A DNA stretch of 64,000 nt from Variovorax sp. V213 (GTDB taxonomy: Bacteria; Pseudomonadota; Gammaproteobacteria; Burkholderiales; Burkholderiaceae_C): contig NZ_AP028664.1 in NCBI RefSeq assembly GCF_041154455.1, forward strand, positions 4,961,001-5,025,000, written 5' to 3'. A program made the translations under genes and the position numbers. Each line of letters starts with the position of its first letter. Positions within the stretch are counted from its first letter, which is position 1. Under the pieces are notes generated by a model, which was given only the letters and a program-made list of their open reading frames with translations, had not been told where the DNA came from and did no database searches. Of the stretch, positions 43,427-53,964 are shown piece by piece.

Positions 43427-45240
43427 GGTGCGGTCGAAATAATGCGATAGGCCCGGCCGCCGTCTTTCTCGTACAGCAGGGCGAAATGCTGGTCGAAGCC
43501 GGGCCGGGTAGCGAGCGTGGGCACCATCGACGTGGGCATGACGATGGCCGTGAAACCCAGCCGGGCGAGCTTGACCGCCATGTCGCCCGGAGGCAGCAGC
43601 AGGAAATCGCGGTAGCGCCACGGGCCGAGCGTATCGCCCCAGATCGGATTGGGGCCGTAGTAGATCGCCTCGTTCAGCGCAATCTGGTAGACGCGCCCGT
43701 CGGCATGCTGGCGCAGGTAGTCCATGGCGGCATAGCCGGGCACGTGCTGGCGCAGGAAGGCTTCGCGGGTTTCGGGCGTGGGCGAGATCATCGCCACCTT
43801 GACCGCCGTCTGCCGCAACGACACGGCGGCCAGCGCGGCCACGAGCAGCACGACGATCCAGTCGCCGGCAAGGCCCAGACGCCCGGTGGAGGCGGCGGCC
43901 GGCACATCCTCGGCGGTCGCCGTCGCCCCCTTGCCGCCGAACGCGCGGCGCACGCCCTTGGCAATCCAGCCGAACAGCACCTGCCAGCCGATGGCCGCCA
44001 TCAGCGCGAGCAGTGGAAACGAGGCCATGAGATAGCGCGGATAGCGCGAGGTCACGATCCACACGGCCACGGAATAAAAGCAGAACCAGCCCGCCGCGCG
44101 CACGGCGGCCGAACGCTTCCACAGCATGCTGAACGGTGCCAGGAACACGGCCCAGATGAGCGCATTGGGCCGCGCCGCATGGTCGCGCACGTCGGCCACC
44201 TGCTGCACGTAGTCGGCCGGAATCCACTCCGTGAAACCGAACACGCGCGCGCCGATGGGGTTGAACGGATCGCCGGTCATGATGGCGTTGCGGGCGTACC
44301 AGTACACGCACGGAACCAGGAAGCAAATGAGCGCCAGCGCCCACGCCTTGGGCCGGCGCTCGTGCCAGACGACGAACAGGGCCACCAGGGGCAGGAAGGT
44401 GAGTGCCTGGTACTTCGAACCCGCGGCCACGCCGAGGCAGAACGCCGCCAGGCCGAGCCAGCGCATGCCGCCCTGCACCGGCTGCGATTCGCGCCACCAC
44501 CACAGCGCCACGCAGGCGCCGAGCACGAAGAGCGCCACGCCCATGTCGATCAGCGCATTCGAATAGTCGCCGATGCCGACCCAGATGGCCGTGCCGATCA
44601 AGGCCGTGAGCCGGTTCGTGTGCTGGATGCCGAGGCGCAGGACCATGACCGCCGAAAGCACACCCGCCAGCGCATTGAGAAAATGCGGCAGCACGTCGTC
44701 GCCCACCTGCAGCGCGGCGGCATACAGCAGGTTGTAGTTGTACGGAAACCAGGGGTAGCGCAGCCACTCGTGGATGCCCAGGGAGCCCTGCTGCGCCACC
44801 TGCCGCGCATAGGGCAGGTGGTACATCAGCTCGTCGAAGGCGGCGGGCGGCGCGAGCGGCGCGACCAGCGCGGGCAGCGCCACCAGGCCCAGCGCGATGG
44901 CCGCGATCTTGTCGGCGCGGGTCCATGGCGCGGCGGAGGCCACAGCCGCAGCGCGAACCGTGCGAACGTCGCGCCACCCGGGCCGCAGCTGGAGGGCGGC
45001 GGCCACCAAGCCGGCGGCGATCAGCGTCACCGTCGCGCCGACCTTGAACGCGCCGAAGATCGCCAGCACCTGGAAGGCGCAGATGAAGAGGCCGACGCCC
45101 AGGGTCGCGGCCATCGCCGATTCGAGCCAGGCGTCCCGGCGTGGCGGCGGCGAAAGGCGCGCCAGCAGCGCGCGTCCGAAACCCCAGCAGGCAATGACAA
45201 AGACCGCCAGTGCCGCGTAGTGCGCGGCGGCAAACATCAA
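43423..45240 (-). CDS. GT39/ArnT-like integral membrane glycosyltransferase
   Basis: A 605-residue polytopic protein with at least eleven membrane helices. An early loop after the first helices has PPAAFDELMYHLPYARQVAQ near 125, resembling the acidic motif of the PMT/ArnT class that takes sugars from polyprenyl-phosphate donors. The C-terminal 100 or so residues are soluble, lying in the periplasm (REAFLRQHVPGYAAMDYLRQ near 490). The acceptor is unknown. Together with the GT2 and GtrA proteins it forms a complete donor-synthesis, flipping and transfer set. Confidence 0.78.
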   Translation of the reverse strand: MMFAAAHYAALAVFVIACWGFGRALLARLSPPPRRDAWLESAMAATLGVGLFICAFQVLAIFGAFKVGATVTLIAAGLVAAALQLRPGWRDVRTVRAAAVASAAPWTRADKIAAIALGLVALPALVAPLAPPAAFDELMYHLPYARQVAQQGSLGIHEWLRYPWFPYNYNLLYAAALQVGDDVLPHFLNALAGVLSAVMVLRLGIQHTNRLTALIGTAIWVGIGDYSNALIDMGVALFVLGACVALWWWRESQPVQGGMRWLGLAAFCLGVAAGSKYQALTFLPLVALFVVWHERRPKAWALALICFLVPCVYWYARNAIMTGDPFNPIGARVFGFTEWIPADYVQQVADVRDHAARPNALIWAVFLAPFSMLWKRSAAVRAAGWFCFYSVAVWIVTSRYPRYLMASFPLLALMAAIGWQVLFGWIAKGVRRAFGGKGATATAEDVPAAASTGRLGLAGDWIVVLLVAALAAVSLRQTAVKVAMISPTPETREAFLRQHVPGYAAMDYLRQHADGRVYQIALNEAIYYGPNPIWGDTLGPWRYRDFLLLPPGDMAVKLARLGFTAIVMPTSMVPTLATRPGFDQHFALLYEKDGGRAYRIISTAP

Positions 45241-45289
45241 CTTCTGAATAACAACTCCCGGCGCCGGTCGGCCATGCCGGCCGGCAGGT

Positions 45290-48037
<2,748 letters not shown>

Positions 48038-48041
48038 GGGG

Positions 48042-48074
48042 GCTCACCTGTGCAGGAAAAAACGTCAGGTGAGC
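48042..48074 (-). promoter_or_regulatory. Shine-Dalgarno-masking hairpin of metH
   Basis: GCTCACCTG (48074-48066) and CAGGTGAGC (48050-48042) are perfect complements separated by a 15-base, T-rich loop. The second arm contains AGGTGA, the ribosome site for the ATG at 48037. The first arm overlaps the riboswitch's pseudoknot strand by GCTC, so the two structures exclude each other. Confidence 0.75.
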
Positions 48075-48170
48075 GTCGTTTGCGGCTTGCGCCCCGGCCA
48101 CAGGGCGCCTTCCAAGCCTGACGGCGGGCCTGTTGATGTGGGCCGCCGCTGCAACGCTCCTTGGAAGGGA
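48068..48170 (-). ncRNA. S-adenosylhomocysteine (SAH) riboswitch upstream of metH
   Basis: In RNA order (minus strand) the leader shows the SAH riboswitch hallmarks. CTTCCAAGGAGCGTTGC carries the P1 strand and the conserved GAGCGTTGC. The P2 arm follows (GCGGCGG, later CCGCCGT). Next comes CAGGCTTGGAAG, whose CTTGGAAG closes P1 with CTTCCAAG, and last the pseudoknot strand AACGACGCTC, which pairs with GAGCGTT. SAH riboswitches are ON switches placed before metH or ahcY in beta- and gammaproteobacteria, relieving SAH accumulation. Transcription probably begins at its first base, given the -10-like TAAAAT just upstream. Confidence 0.9.
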
Positions 48171-48175
48171 GCGCA

Positions 48176-48181
48176 ATTTTA
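48176..48181 (-). promoter_or_regulatory. -10-like element of metH
   Basis: TAAAAT on the minus strand, ending 6 bases before the first conserved riboswitch base, in an otherwise GC-rich region. No good -35 box is visible 16-18 bases further upstream. Confidence 0.45.
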
Positions 48182-48216
48182 CCGGCTGCGGCAAGGGCCG
48201 CGGCCGTTGGGGATGT

Positions 48217-48672
48217 TCAGGCCCCCTGCCCGGCCACGGACGCAGGCCCGAGGGGCGCGGCCGAAGCCGGCAGCCCGAACACCCGGTCGAAAGCCCAGTT
48301 GAAGACGAAGGTGTAGACGAGGAAGAACACCACCAGCCCCAGGTCCATCACCAGCGCCTGCCAAAGCGACACGCCCAGGCCCCAGGCGAACATCGGCACC
48401 AGGAACGCAATCAGCCCGCCCTCGAAGCCGATGGCATGCGCCACGCGACGGCGCACGCTGCGCCCGCGCACCGCCTGGCGCGACTCCCAGCGCTCGAACA
48501 GGGCATTGAACACCAGGTTCCAGATCACCGCGATGACCGAGGCGGCCACCGCCAGCACGCCGGAATGGCCGAGCCCGGCGTCCGTCATCAGCGCCAGGCC
48601 GGCACTGGCGGCCACGATGGCGATCCCTTCGTAAAGGGTGATGTAGACGACGCGACGCTGAAACCCCTGCAT
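48217..48672 (-). CDS. PACE-family efflux transporter
   Basis: A 151-residue, four-helix membrane protein of the proteobacterial antimicrobial compound efflux family (AceI type, proton-driven). It consists of two repeats of the bacterial transmembrane-pair domain: RRVVYITLYEGIAIVAASAG and RRVAHAIGFEGGLIAFLVPM, each with the conserved Glu in the first helix (YEG and FEG). FNALFERWE and FNWAFDRVFG end the two repeats. It is divergent from a LysR gene, the usual arrangement for these transporters. Substrates may include biocides or short diamines. Confidence 0.9.
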   Translation of the reverse strand: MQGFQRRVVYITLYEGIAIVAASAGLALMTDAGLGHSGVLAVAASVIAVIWNLVFNALFERWESRQAVRGRSVRRRVAHAIGFEGGLIAFLVPMFAWGLGVSLWQALVMDLGLVVFFLVYTFVFNWAFDRVFGLPASAAPLGPASVAGQGA

Positions 48673-48719
48673 GGCTCTTTCCTCTGGCGAATGAAGACGA
48701 TGGCTGGACTTTATTTGTT

Positions 48720-48742
48720 GTTAACTGATATAAAAAGTTAAC
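48720..48742. promoter_or_regulatory. Probable LysR operator between the PACE and lysR genes
   Basis: GTTAAC-TGATATAAAAA-GTTAAC: two copies of a self-complementary hexamer in the AT-rich divergent gap. The extended T-N11-A pattern is compatible with LysR binding. Assigned by position and symmetry only. Confidence 0.5.
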
Positions 48743-48775
48743 TTATTTCAGTTTTATTGATAGATTGGTGCGGCA

Positions 48776-49687
48776 ATGGCCTTCTCCAGCGACAACGTCG
48801 AAGTCTTTTTGTCCGTGATCGACCACGGCTCCTTTTCGGCTGCGGCGCGCGCGCTGCACAAGGTGCCTTCGGCCGTGAGCATGGCCATTGCCAACCTCGA
48901 GGCCGAACTGGCACTGCCCCTGTTCGACCGCAGCGGCCGCGAACCGCAACCGACCGCCGCCGCCCGATCGCTGGAGCCGCAGGCGCGGCTCCTGGCGGCC
49001 CAGCTGAAGCAGTTGCAGGTGCAGGCGCTCGCACTCACCCAGGGGCTGGAAAACCGGCTCACGCTGGCGATTGCGCCCGAACTGCTGGCCGCGCCCTGGA
49101 GCGGACCGCTGGCCGCGCTGGCCGAGGAATATCCGCTGCTTCAGGTCGAGGTGCTGGCCGCCCCCCAGGCCGATGCGCTGGCGCTGCTGCACAGTGGCCG
49201 CGCGCAGCTGGCGCTGGTGTTCGAGCGCCCGAGCCTCGACGGGCGGGAAGGCTTTCAGGAAGTCGGCAGCGACACCATGGTGGCGGTGATGGCCCCCAAC
49301 CATCCCGTCCTGATGGCGGCCGCCGGCGAGCGCCTGCGGGAAGAACACCTCACGAACACCCGGCAGATCGTCGTGGCGGGGCGCGACCTGGCCACCAGCG
49401 ACCCGCGCTTCGTGTTCGCGCGCCATGTCTGGCGCACCGACAACGCGCTGGCCGCGCTGAGCCTGATCACCGCCGGCCTCGGCTGGGGCTGGCTGCCGCG
49501 CAACTTTGCCAAGCCCCATGTGGCCGCCGGCGCGCTGGTCGAGATTCCGTTCGAGAACCTCAGCAACGGGCTCGACCTGTGGGTCGACGTGGTGTGGTCG
49601 CGCGAGCGGCCGCTGGGCCTGGGGGCGCAGCGCTTCGTGGCGCTGATTGCGCGCGACCGCCAGGCTGCGGCGGGCCTTGCGCCCTAG
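48776..49687 (+). CDS. LysR-family regulator
   Basis: A 303-residue regulator. The winged helix-turn-helix (residues about 3-62) reads DNVEVFLSVIDHGSFSAAAR, then HKVPSAVSMAIANLEAELAL. The effector domain starts near residue 92 (LTLAIAPELLAAPWSGP). LYSR regulators in this position control the divergent PACE gene. Its stop overlaps the stop of the convergent SH3 protein by 4 bases (CTAG). Confidence 0.9.
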   Translation: MAFSSDNVEVFLSVIDHGSFSAAARALHKVPSAVSMAIANLEAELALPLFDRSGREPQPTAAARSLEPQARLLAAQLKQLQVQALALTQGLENRLTLAIAPELLAAPWSGPLAALAEEYPLLQVEVLAAPQADALALLHSGRAQLALVFERPSLDGREGFQEVGSDTMVAVMAPNHPVLMAAAGERLREEHLTNTRQIVVAGRDLATSDPRFVFARHVWRTDNALAALSLITAGLGWGWLPRNFAKPHVAAGALVEIPFENLSNGLDLWVDVVWSRERPLGLGAQRFVALIARDRQAAAGLAP

Positions 49688-50463
49688 TCGCGATGGCCGT
49701 GGCCGCCGCCCTTGCCTCCGCCGCCACCGTGGCCGCCACCCTTGCCGCCGCCTTCATCGCCGCGCTGCTTGCGCCCGCCTCCGCCACCCTCGGGCCGTCC
49801 GCCGCCCTGGTGCATTTGCGGTTGGCCGGGCAGTGGCCCGGGCCGGAAGGCCGGCTGGGGCCGAGGCGCCTTGAAGCCCGGGTCCGCCGGCGGGCGGTAG
49901 CCTGGTCCCGGATGGGGCGCGCGATAGCCGGGCCCGGGTTGCGGCCGGACGCCGGGCCCTGGCTGGGGTTTGAAACCGGGGCCGGGCCACGGCTTGGGTT
50001 GCCAGTCAGGGCGCACGGGCGGCAGCGGGCGCCATCCGGGCACCGGCGGAGGCGGCGGCCGGCTGCCCCACCAGCGCCGTTCGCCATACCAGGGCCGGTC
50101 GCGGTAGTAATCGGCCCAGTAGCTGCCGATCACGAAGGTCACGATCGGCACGCCGATCACCGCCCCATAAGTCGCCAGCGGTACGCGCCGCTCCTGGTAG
50201 GCGTAGTCGAGGCTCCTCGCCCAGACCCAGCCGCGCCCGCCGTCGGGCAGCACCACGTCGCACCAGCTGTAGCCGCCGGTGCAGCCGATCACATCAAGCG
50301 GCTGGCCCGGCCCTAGCCGCGCCACCAGCGGATAGTCGCCCGAAGGGCCGGCCCGCAGGTTGACCGCGCCGCGCGTGAAGGCCTGCTGCGCCGCGGCCGC
50401 CAGCGGCAAGGCCAATGCAATGGCGCCGATGCCGATCCAGCGCATGAGGAGTTTGTTGTTCAT
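49684..50463 (-). CDS. Exported SH3-domain protein with Pro/Gly-rich low-complexity tail
   Basis: A 259-residue protein. A signal peptide (RWIGIGAIALALPLAAAA, cleaved near AAAQQ) is followed by a bacterial SH3 domain (about 28-90, with VNLRAGPSGDYPLVARL and SWCDVVLPDGGRGWVWA). A hydrophobic stretch comes next (YGAVIGVPIVTFVIGSYW). The tail is a long repetitive one made of P-G-x-G/P-P units (PWPGPGFKPQPGPGVRPQPG) and ending in Gly/His/Lys-rich runs (GGGHGGGGGKGGGHGHRD). SH3 proteins of this kind are usually envelope-associated. The function is unknown. The start ATG at 50463 gives a clean signal peptide. Confidence 0.8.
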   Translation of the reverse strand: MNNKLLMRWIGIGAIALALPLAAAAQQAFTRGAVNLRAGPSGDYPLVARLGPGQPLDVIGCTGGYSWCDVVLPDGGRGWVWARSLDYAYQERRVPLATYGAVIGVPIVTFVIGSYWADYYRDRPWYGERRWWGSRPPPPPVPGWRPLPPVRPDWQPKPWPGPGFKPQPGPGVRPQPGPGYRAPHPGPGYRPPADPGFKAPRPQPAFRPGPLPGQPQMHQGGGRPEGGGGGRKQRGDEGGGKGGGHGGGGGKGGGHGHRD

Positions 50464-50554
50464 GATGGGCTTCCTTTGCGCAGCCAGCCTAGGCGGCGGC
50501 ACAGATGCCGTCAATCAGCCACGAACGCAACAGCGCCGCTGTCCCCTTCGTGAA

Positions 50555-50648
50555 ACACCGCGGAACCGGCTTTGCCGGGCCGCTGGTGTTGCCCCCGGTA
50601 GGGGGTTTGGCGAAGCGACACGAAGTGCGCGAAGACTGGGGGCGAGCC
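50555..50648. repeat. Dispersed Comamonadaceae-type repeat
   Basis: GC-rich block with nested inverted segments (GCGGAACCGGCTTTGCCGG; GCCCCCGGTAGGGGG; GCGACACGAAGTGCGCGAAG), typical of repeats that sit 3' of genes in this family. It ends 4 bases from the 3' end of the metH N-terminal gene and may act as its transcript end. Confidence 0.7.
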
Positions 50649-50651
50649 CAG

Positions 50652-51701
50652 TTACGCGGCTTCGCGATAGAAGCCGGCGTTGTTGTTCAGCAGGCGGCCT
50701 GCAACCGGCGCCACGGCCTTGCCGATCGCCGCGATGTGGTCCGGCGTGGTGCCGCAGCAACCGCCGACGATGTTCACCAGCCCTTCGGCCGCGAACTCGT
50801 GCAGCAGCCGCGAGGTGACGTCGGGCGTCTCGTCGAAGCCGGTTTCGCTCATCGGGTTGGGCAGGCCGGCGTTCGGGTAGCAACTGATGAAAGTGTCGCC
50901 TGCCACCTTTGCCAGTTCCTGGATGTAGGGGCGCATCAGCGCCGCGCCCAGCGCGCAGTTGAGCCCCACGGCCAGCGGCTGCGCGTGGCGCACGCTGTGC
51001 CAGAACGCGGTCACCGTCTGGCCGCTCAGGATGCGGCCGGACGCGTCGGTCACGGTGCCGCTGATGATCAGCGGCAGGCGCTGGCCGCTGTTGTCGAAGT
51101 ACTCGTCCACCGCGAACAGCGCGGCCTTGGCGTTGAGCGTGTCGAAGATGGTCTCGACCAGGATCACGTCGGCGCCGCCTTCGACCAGCGCCTCGGTCTG
51201 CTCGTAGTAGGCCGCGCGCAGCTGCTCGAAGTCGACATTGCGCGCTCCGGGGTCATTCACGTCGGGGCTGATGCTCGCGGTCTTGGGCGTCGGGCCCAGG
51301 GCGCCGGCCACGAAGCGCGGCTTGTCCGGCGTGCTGAACTTGTCGCAGGCGGCGCGCGCGAGCTTGGCCGATTCGAGGTTCATCTCGCGCGCGAGATGCG
51401 CCATCTTGTAGTCCTCCTGCGCGATGGTGGTCGCGCCGAAGGTGTTGGTCTCGATCAGGTCGGCGCCGGCCGCGAGGTAGCCCTCGTGGATGTCGCGGAT
51501 CACGTCGGGCCGCGTGAGCGAGAGCAGCTCGTTGTTGCCCTTCACGTCACGCTCGAAGTCCTTGAAGCGCTCGCCGCGGTACTGTTCCTCGGTGAGCTTG
51601 AAGCGCTGGATCATCGTGCCCATCGCGCCGTCGAGGATGGCGATGCGCTTTTCGAGGATGCCGGGCAGGGCCTGGCCGCGGGTGTAGGTGACGGGCTTCA
51701 T
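50652..51701 (-). CDS. metH1: Methionine synthase, homocysteine-binding (N-terminal) part
   Basis: A 349-residue zinc-dependent homocysteine S-methyltransferase domain, equal to the N-terminal module of MetH. It has AILDGAMGTMIQRFKLTEEQ near 22, DLIETNTFGATTIAQEDYK near 88 and the zinc cysteines in VGLNCALGA near 240 and GGCCGTTPDH near 311. It transfers the methyl group from cobalamin on the other polypeptide to homocysteine. It lies 48 bases downstream of hutG on the same strand and has no SAH riboswitch of its own. Confidence 0.93.
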   Translation of the reverse strand: MKPVTYTRGQALPGILEKRIAILDGAMGTMIQRFKLTEEQYRGERFKDFERDVKGNNELLSLTRPDVIRDIHEGYLAAGADLIETNTFGATTIAQEDYKMAHLAREMNLESAKLARAACDKFSTPDKPRFVAGALGPTPKTASISPDVNDPGARNVDFEQLRAAYYEQTEALVEGGADVILVETIFDTLNAKAALFAVDEYFDNSGQRLPLIISGTVTDASGRILSGQTVTAFWHSVRHAQPLAVGLNCALGAALMRPYIQELAKVAGDTFISCYPNAGLPNPMSETGFDETPDVTSRLLHEFAAEGLVNIVGGCCGTTPDHIAAIGKAVAPVAGRLLNNNAGFYREAA

Positions 51702-51749
51702 AGCCCCTGATTGTAGGAAGCGAGGCTGCCCTTGGCCGCTGTCGGTGCT

Positions 51750-52574
51750 TTAACGGCGTTCCACGAATTCCAGCACCGCCTCGATCATGCGCCGCACGTG
51801 CGGCTGCACGCCGGCCGCGACTTCGGGCAGGTAGTCGAAGGGCAGCTTCTCCTGCATATAGCTCGACTGCGTCATCTCCAGCTGCACCGCATGCACGCCA
51901 GCGGCGGGGTTGCCGTACCGGCGCGTGATGTGGCCGCCCGTGAAGCGGCCGTTGAGCACGCCGGTGTAGCCCGTGGCCGATTCGGCCGACTTGGCGATAT
52001 CGAGCAGCGTGGCCGCCAGCGCCGGATCGCAGCTGGTGCCGTTGCCGGTGCCCAGGTTGAGGTCGGGCAGCTTGCCCTCGAAGAAGCGCGGCAGCACCGA
52101 GCGGATCGAGTGCGCGTCCCACAGCGCGATGGTGCCGTGCGTGGCCTTCAGGCGGTCAAGCTCGGCCTGCAGCTGCTGGTGGTACGGCCGCCAGATCGCG
52201 TCGCGCCGCGCGGCGATTTCCTCGTCGTCCGGCAAGTCGCCGCTGGACGCGTAGACGGGCGTGTCGTCGAAGGTGTCGACCGGGCACAGGCCGGTGACGC
52301 TCTGGCCCGGGTAGAGGCTGGCGCCGTCCGGCGGACGGTTCAGGTCGATCACGTAGCGCGAATGCGTGGCGACGAGCACCGAGGCGCCGAGCGCATCGGC
52401 GAAGTCGTAGAGCCGCTCGAGGTGCCAGTCGGTGTCGGGCACCTGGCGCGCCTCTTCGGTGAAGCGGGCGGCGAGCGCGGGCGGCACGTGGGTGCCGACA
52501 TGCGGCATCGAGATCAGCAAGGGCCGCGTGCCCTGACGAAAGCGGAACGGGGGTTCGGTGGTGGTGAAACTCAT
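51750..52574 (-). CDS. hutG: N-formylglutamate deformylase
   Basis: Last step of histidine degradation: N-formylglutamate to glutamate and formate. The 274-residue protein shows the metal/catalytic blocks LISMPHVGTHVPPAL near 20, IDLNRPPDGASLYPG near 77, ALWDAHSIRSVLPRF near 151 and GRFTGGHITRRYGNP near 210. The ATG at 52574 gives the normal family length. It lies 4 bases after the hutF stop. Confidence 0.93.
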   Translation of the reverse strand: MSFTTTEPPFRFRQGTRPLLISMPHVGTHVPPALAARFTEEARQVPDTDWHLERLYDFADALGASVLVATHSRYVIDLNRPPDGASLYPGQSVTGLCPVDTFDDTPVYASSGDLPDDEEIAARRDAIWRPYHQQLQAELDRLKATHGTIALWDAHSIRSVLPRFFEGKLPDLNLGTGNGTSCDPALAATLLDIAKSAESATGYTGVLNGRFTGGHITRRYGNPAAGVHAVQLEMTQSSYMQEKLPFDYLPEVAAGVQPHVRRMIEAVLEFVERR

Positions 52575-52578
52575 GGGA

Positions 52579-53964
52579 TCAATTTTCCAGAAGAAGCTGG
52601 CCGCGCGCCGCGACGAATGCGGCGGCGGCCTCGTCGTGCAAGGCATGGCGGCCCGCGGCGACGCGCGGCTGGCCGGACACCCAGACGGCATCGATGGCGG
52701 AAGTCCGGTGGCTGGCAAAGACGTGCGACGACAGCATGTCGGGCGCGGCGAGGCCCTGCAGCGCAAGCTGCGCGGCATCGAGCACGACGAAGTCGGCCTG
52801 CTGCCCCGCGGCAAGGCCGCCGATGGCCCGGCCCGATGCCTGCGCACCGCCGCTCACCGCGCCGAGCGTGAGCGCGGTGGCCACGTGCGGCTGCGCCGCA
52901 TCGGCGCCGACATTGCGCTGCCGCCAAGCCAGGCGCTGGCTGTATTCGAGCATCAGCAACTCTTCCGCCGCGTTGACCGTGGCATGGCTGTCGGACCCCA
53001 CGCCCCAGGCGCCGCCATGGTGGCGCCATGCCGGGAAATCGAAGATGCCGTCGCCAAGATTCGCTTCGGTGGTCGGGCACAGGCCGGCCACCGCGCCGCT
53101 CTTTGCGCCGCGCGCGTATTCGGCCGCGTCCATGTGCGTGGCATGCACCAGGCACCAGCGCCCATCGACCGGTGCGTGGTCGAGCAGCCAGGCGACCGGC
53201 CGCTGGCCGCTCCAGGCGACGCAGTCGTCGACCTCCTTGGTCTGCTCGGCAATGTGGATGTGAATGGGCGCGCCGGGGTCGATGGCTTCAAGGCCCGCAA
53301 CGGCCTCGCGCAGCGCATCGGGTGGCACGGCGCGCAACGAGTGAGGCGCCAGCCCGAGCCGCGCGCCCGCTGCATCGCACGCGGGCTTCAGCGTGCCCAG
53401 CAGGCGCAGCATCGAATCGGTCGAGCGGATGAAGCGGCGCTGCCCTTCGTTGGGCGGCAGGCCGCCGAAGCCGCTGGTCTGGTACAGCACGGGCAGCAGC
53501 GTGAAGCCGATGCCCACCTTCTGCGCAGCGCGCAGCAGCGCGAGGCTCAGGGTTGCATCGTCGGCATAGGGTCGGCCGTCGGCGTCGTGGTGCACGTACT
53601 GGAACTCGCACACGCTGGTGTAGCCTGCCTCGAGCATCTCGGCATAGAGCCAGGTGGCGATGGCTTCCATGTGCTGCGGGCCCAGGCGCGCGGCAAAGCG
53701 GTACATCAGCGTGCGCCAGCTCCAGAAGCTGTCCTGCTGCTCGGCGCGGTGTTCGGTGAGGCCCGCGAAGGCGCGCTGGAAGGCGTGCGAATGCAGGTTG
53801 GGCATGCCGGGAATCACGGGGCCGTTCGCCACCTGCACGCGGGCGGCAGGCGGCGCGGCGGACTGCACCTGCGTGAGCTGGCCGGCGTCGTTCCAAGACA
53901 GCAGGACGTTCTTCGCCCAGCCTTCGGGCAGCAATGCGTCGGCCGCGAAAAGCGTTTGCGTCAT
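52579..53964 (-). CDS. hutF: Formimidoylglutamate deiminase
   Basis: Amidohydrolase that converts formiminoglutamate to formylglutamate plus ammonia, defining the five-step Hut route. The 461-residue protein has the metal site PGMPNLHSHAFQRAFAG near 57, the substrate region HIHIAEQTKEVDDCVAW near 235, LVHATHMDAAEYARG near 270 and VGSDSHATVNAAEEL near 323. The ATG at 53964 overlaps the hutI stop by 4 bases; upstream in-frame sequence is shadow. Confidence 0.93.
   Translation of the reverse strand: MTQTLFAADALLPEGWAKNVLLSWNDAGQLTQVQSAAPPAARVQVANGPVIPGMPNLHSHAFQRAFAGLTEHRAEQQDSFWSWRTLMYRFAARLGPQHMEAIATWLYAEMLEAGYTSVCEFQYVHHDADGRPYADDATLSLALLRAAQKVGIGFTLLPVLYQTSGFGGLPPNEGQRRFIRSTDSMLRLLGTLKPACDAAGARLGLAPHSLRAVPPDALREAVAGLEAIDPGAPIHIHIAEQTKEVDDCVAWSGQRPVAWLLDHAPVDGRWCLVHATHMDAAEYARGAKSGAVAGLCPTTEANLGDGIFDFPAWRHHGGAWGVGSDSHATVNAAEELLMLEYSQRLAWRQRNVGADAAQPHVATALTLGAVSGGAQASGRAIGGLAAGQQADFVVLDAAQLALQGLAAPDMLSSHVFASHRTSAIDAVWVSGQPRVAAGRHALHDEAAAAFVAARGQLLLEN

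Noticed and set aside
42449..44977. An 842-codon frame joining glycosyltransferase sequence to an upstream Arg/Gly-rich stretch
   Set aside because: Only the part from 43426 on is the GT2 protein. The rest is a shadow of the overlapping GT39-like gene.
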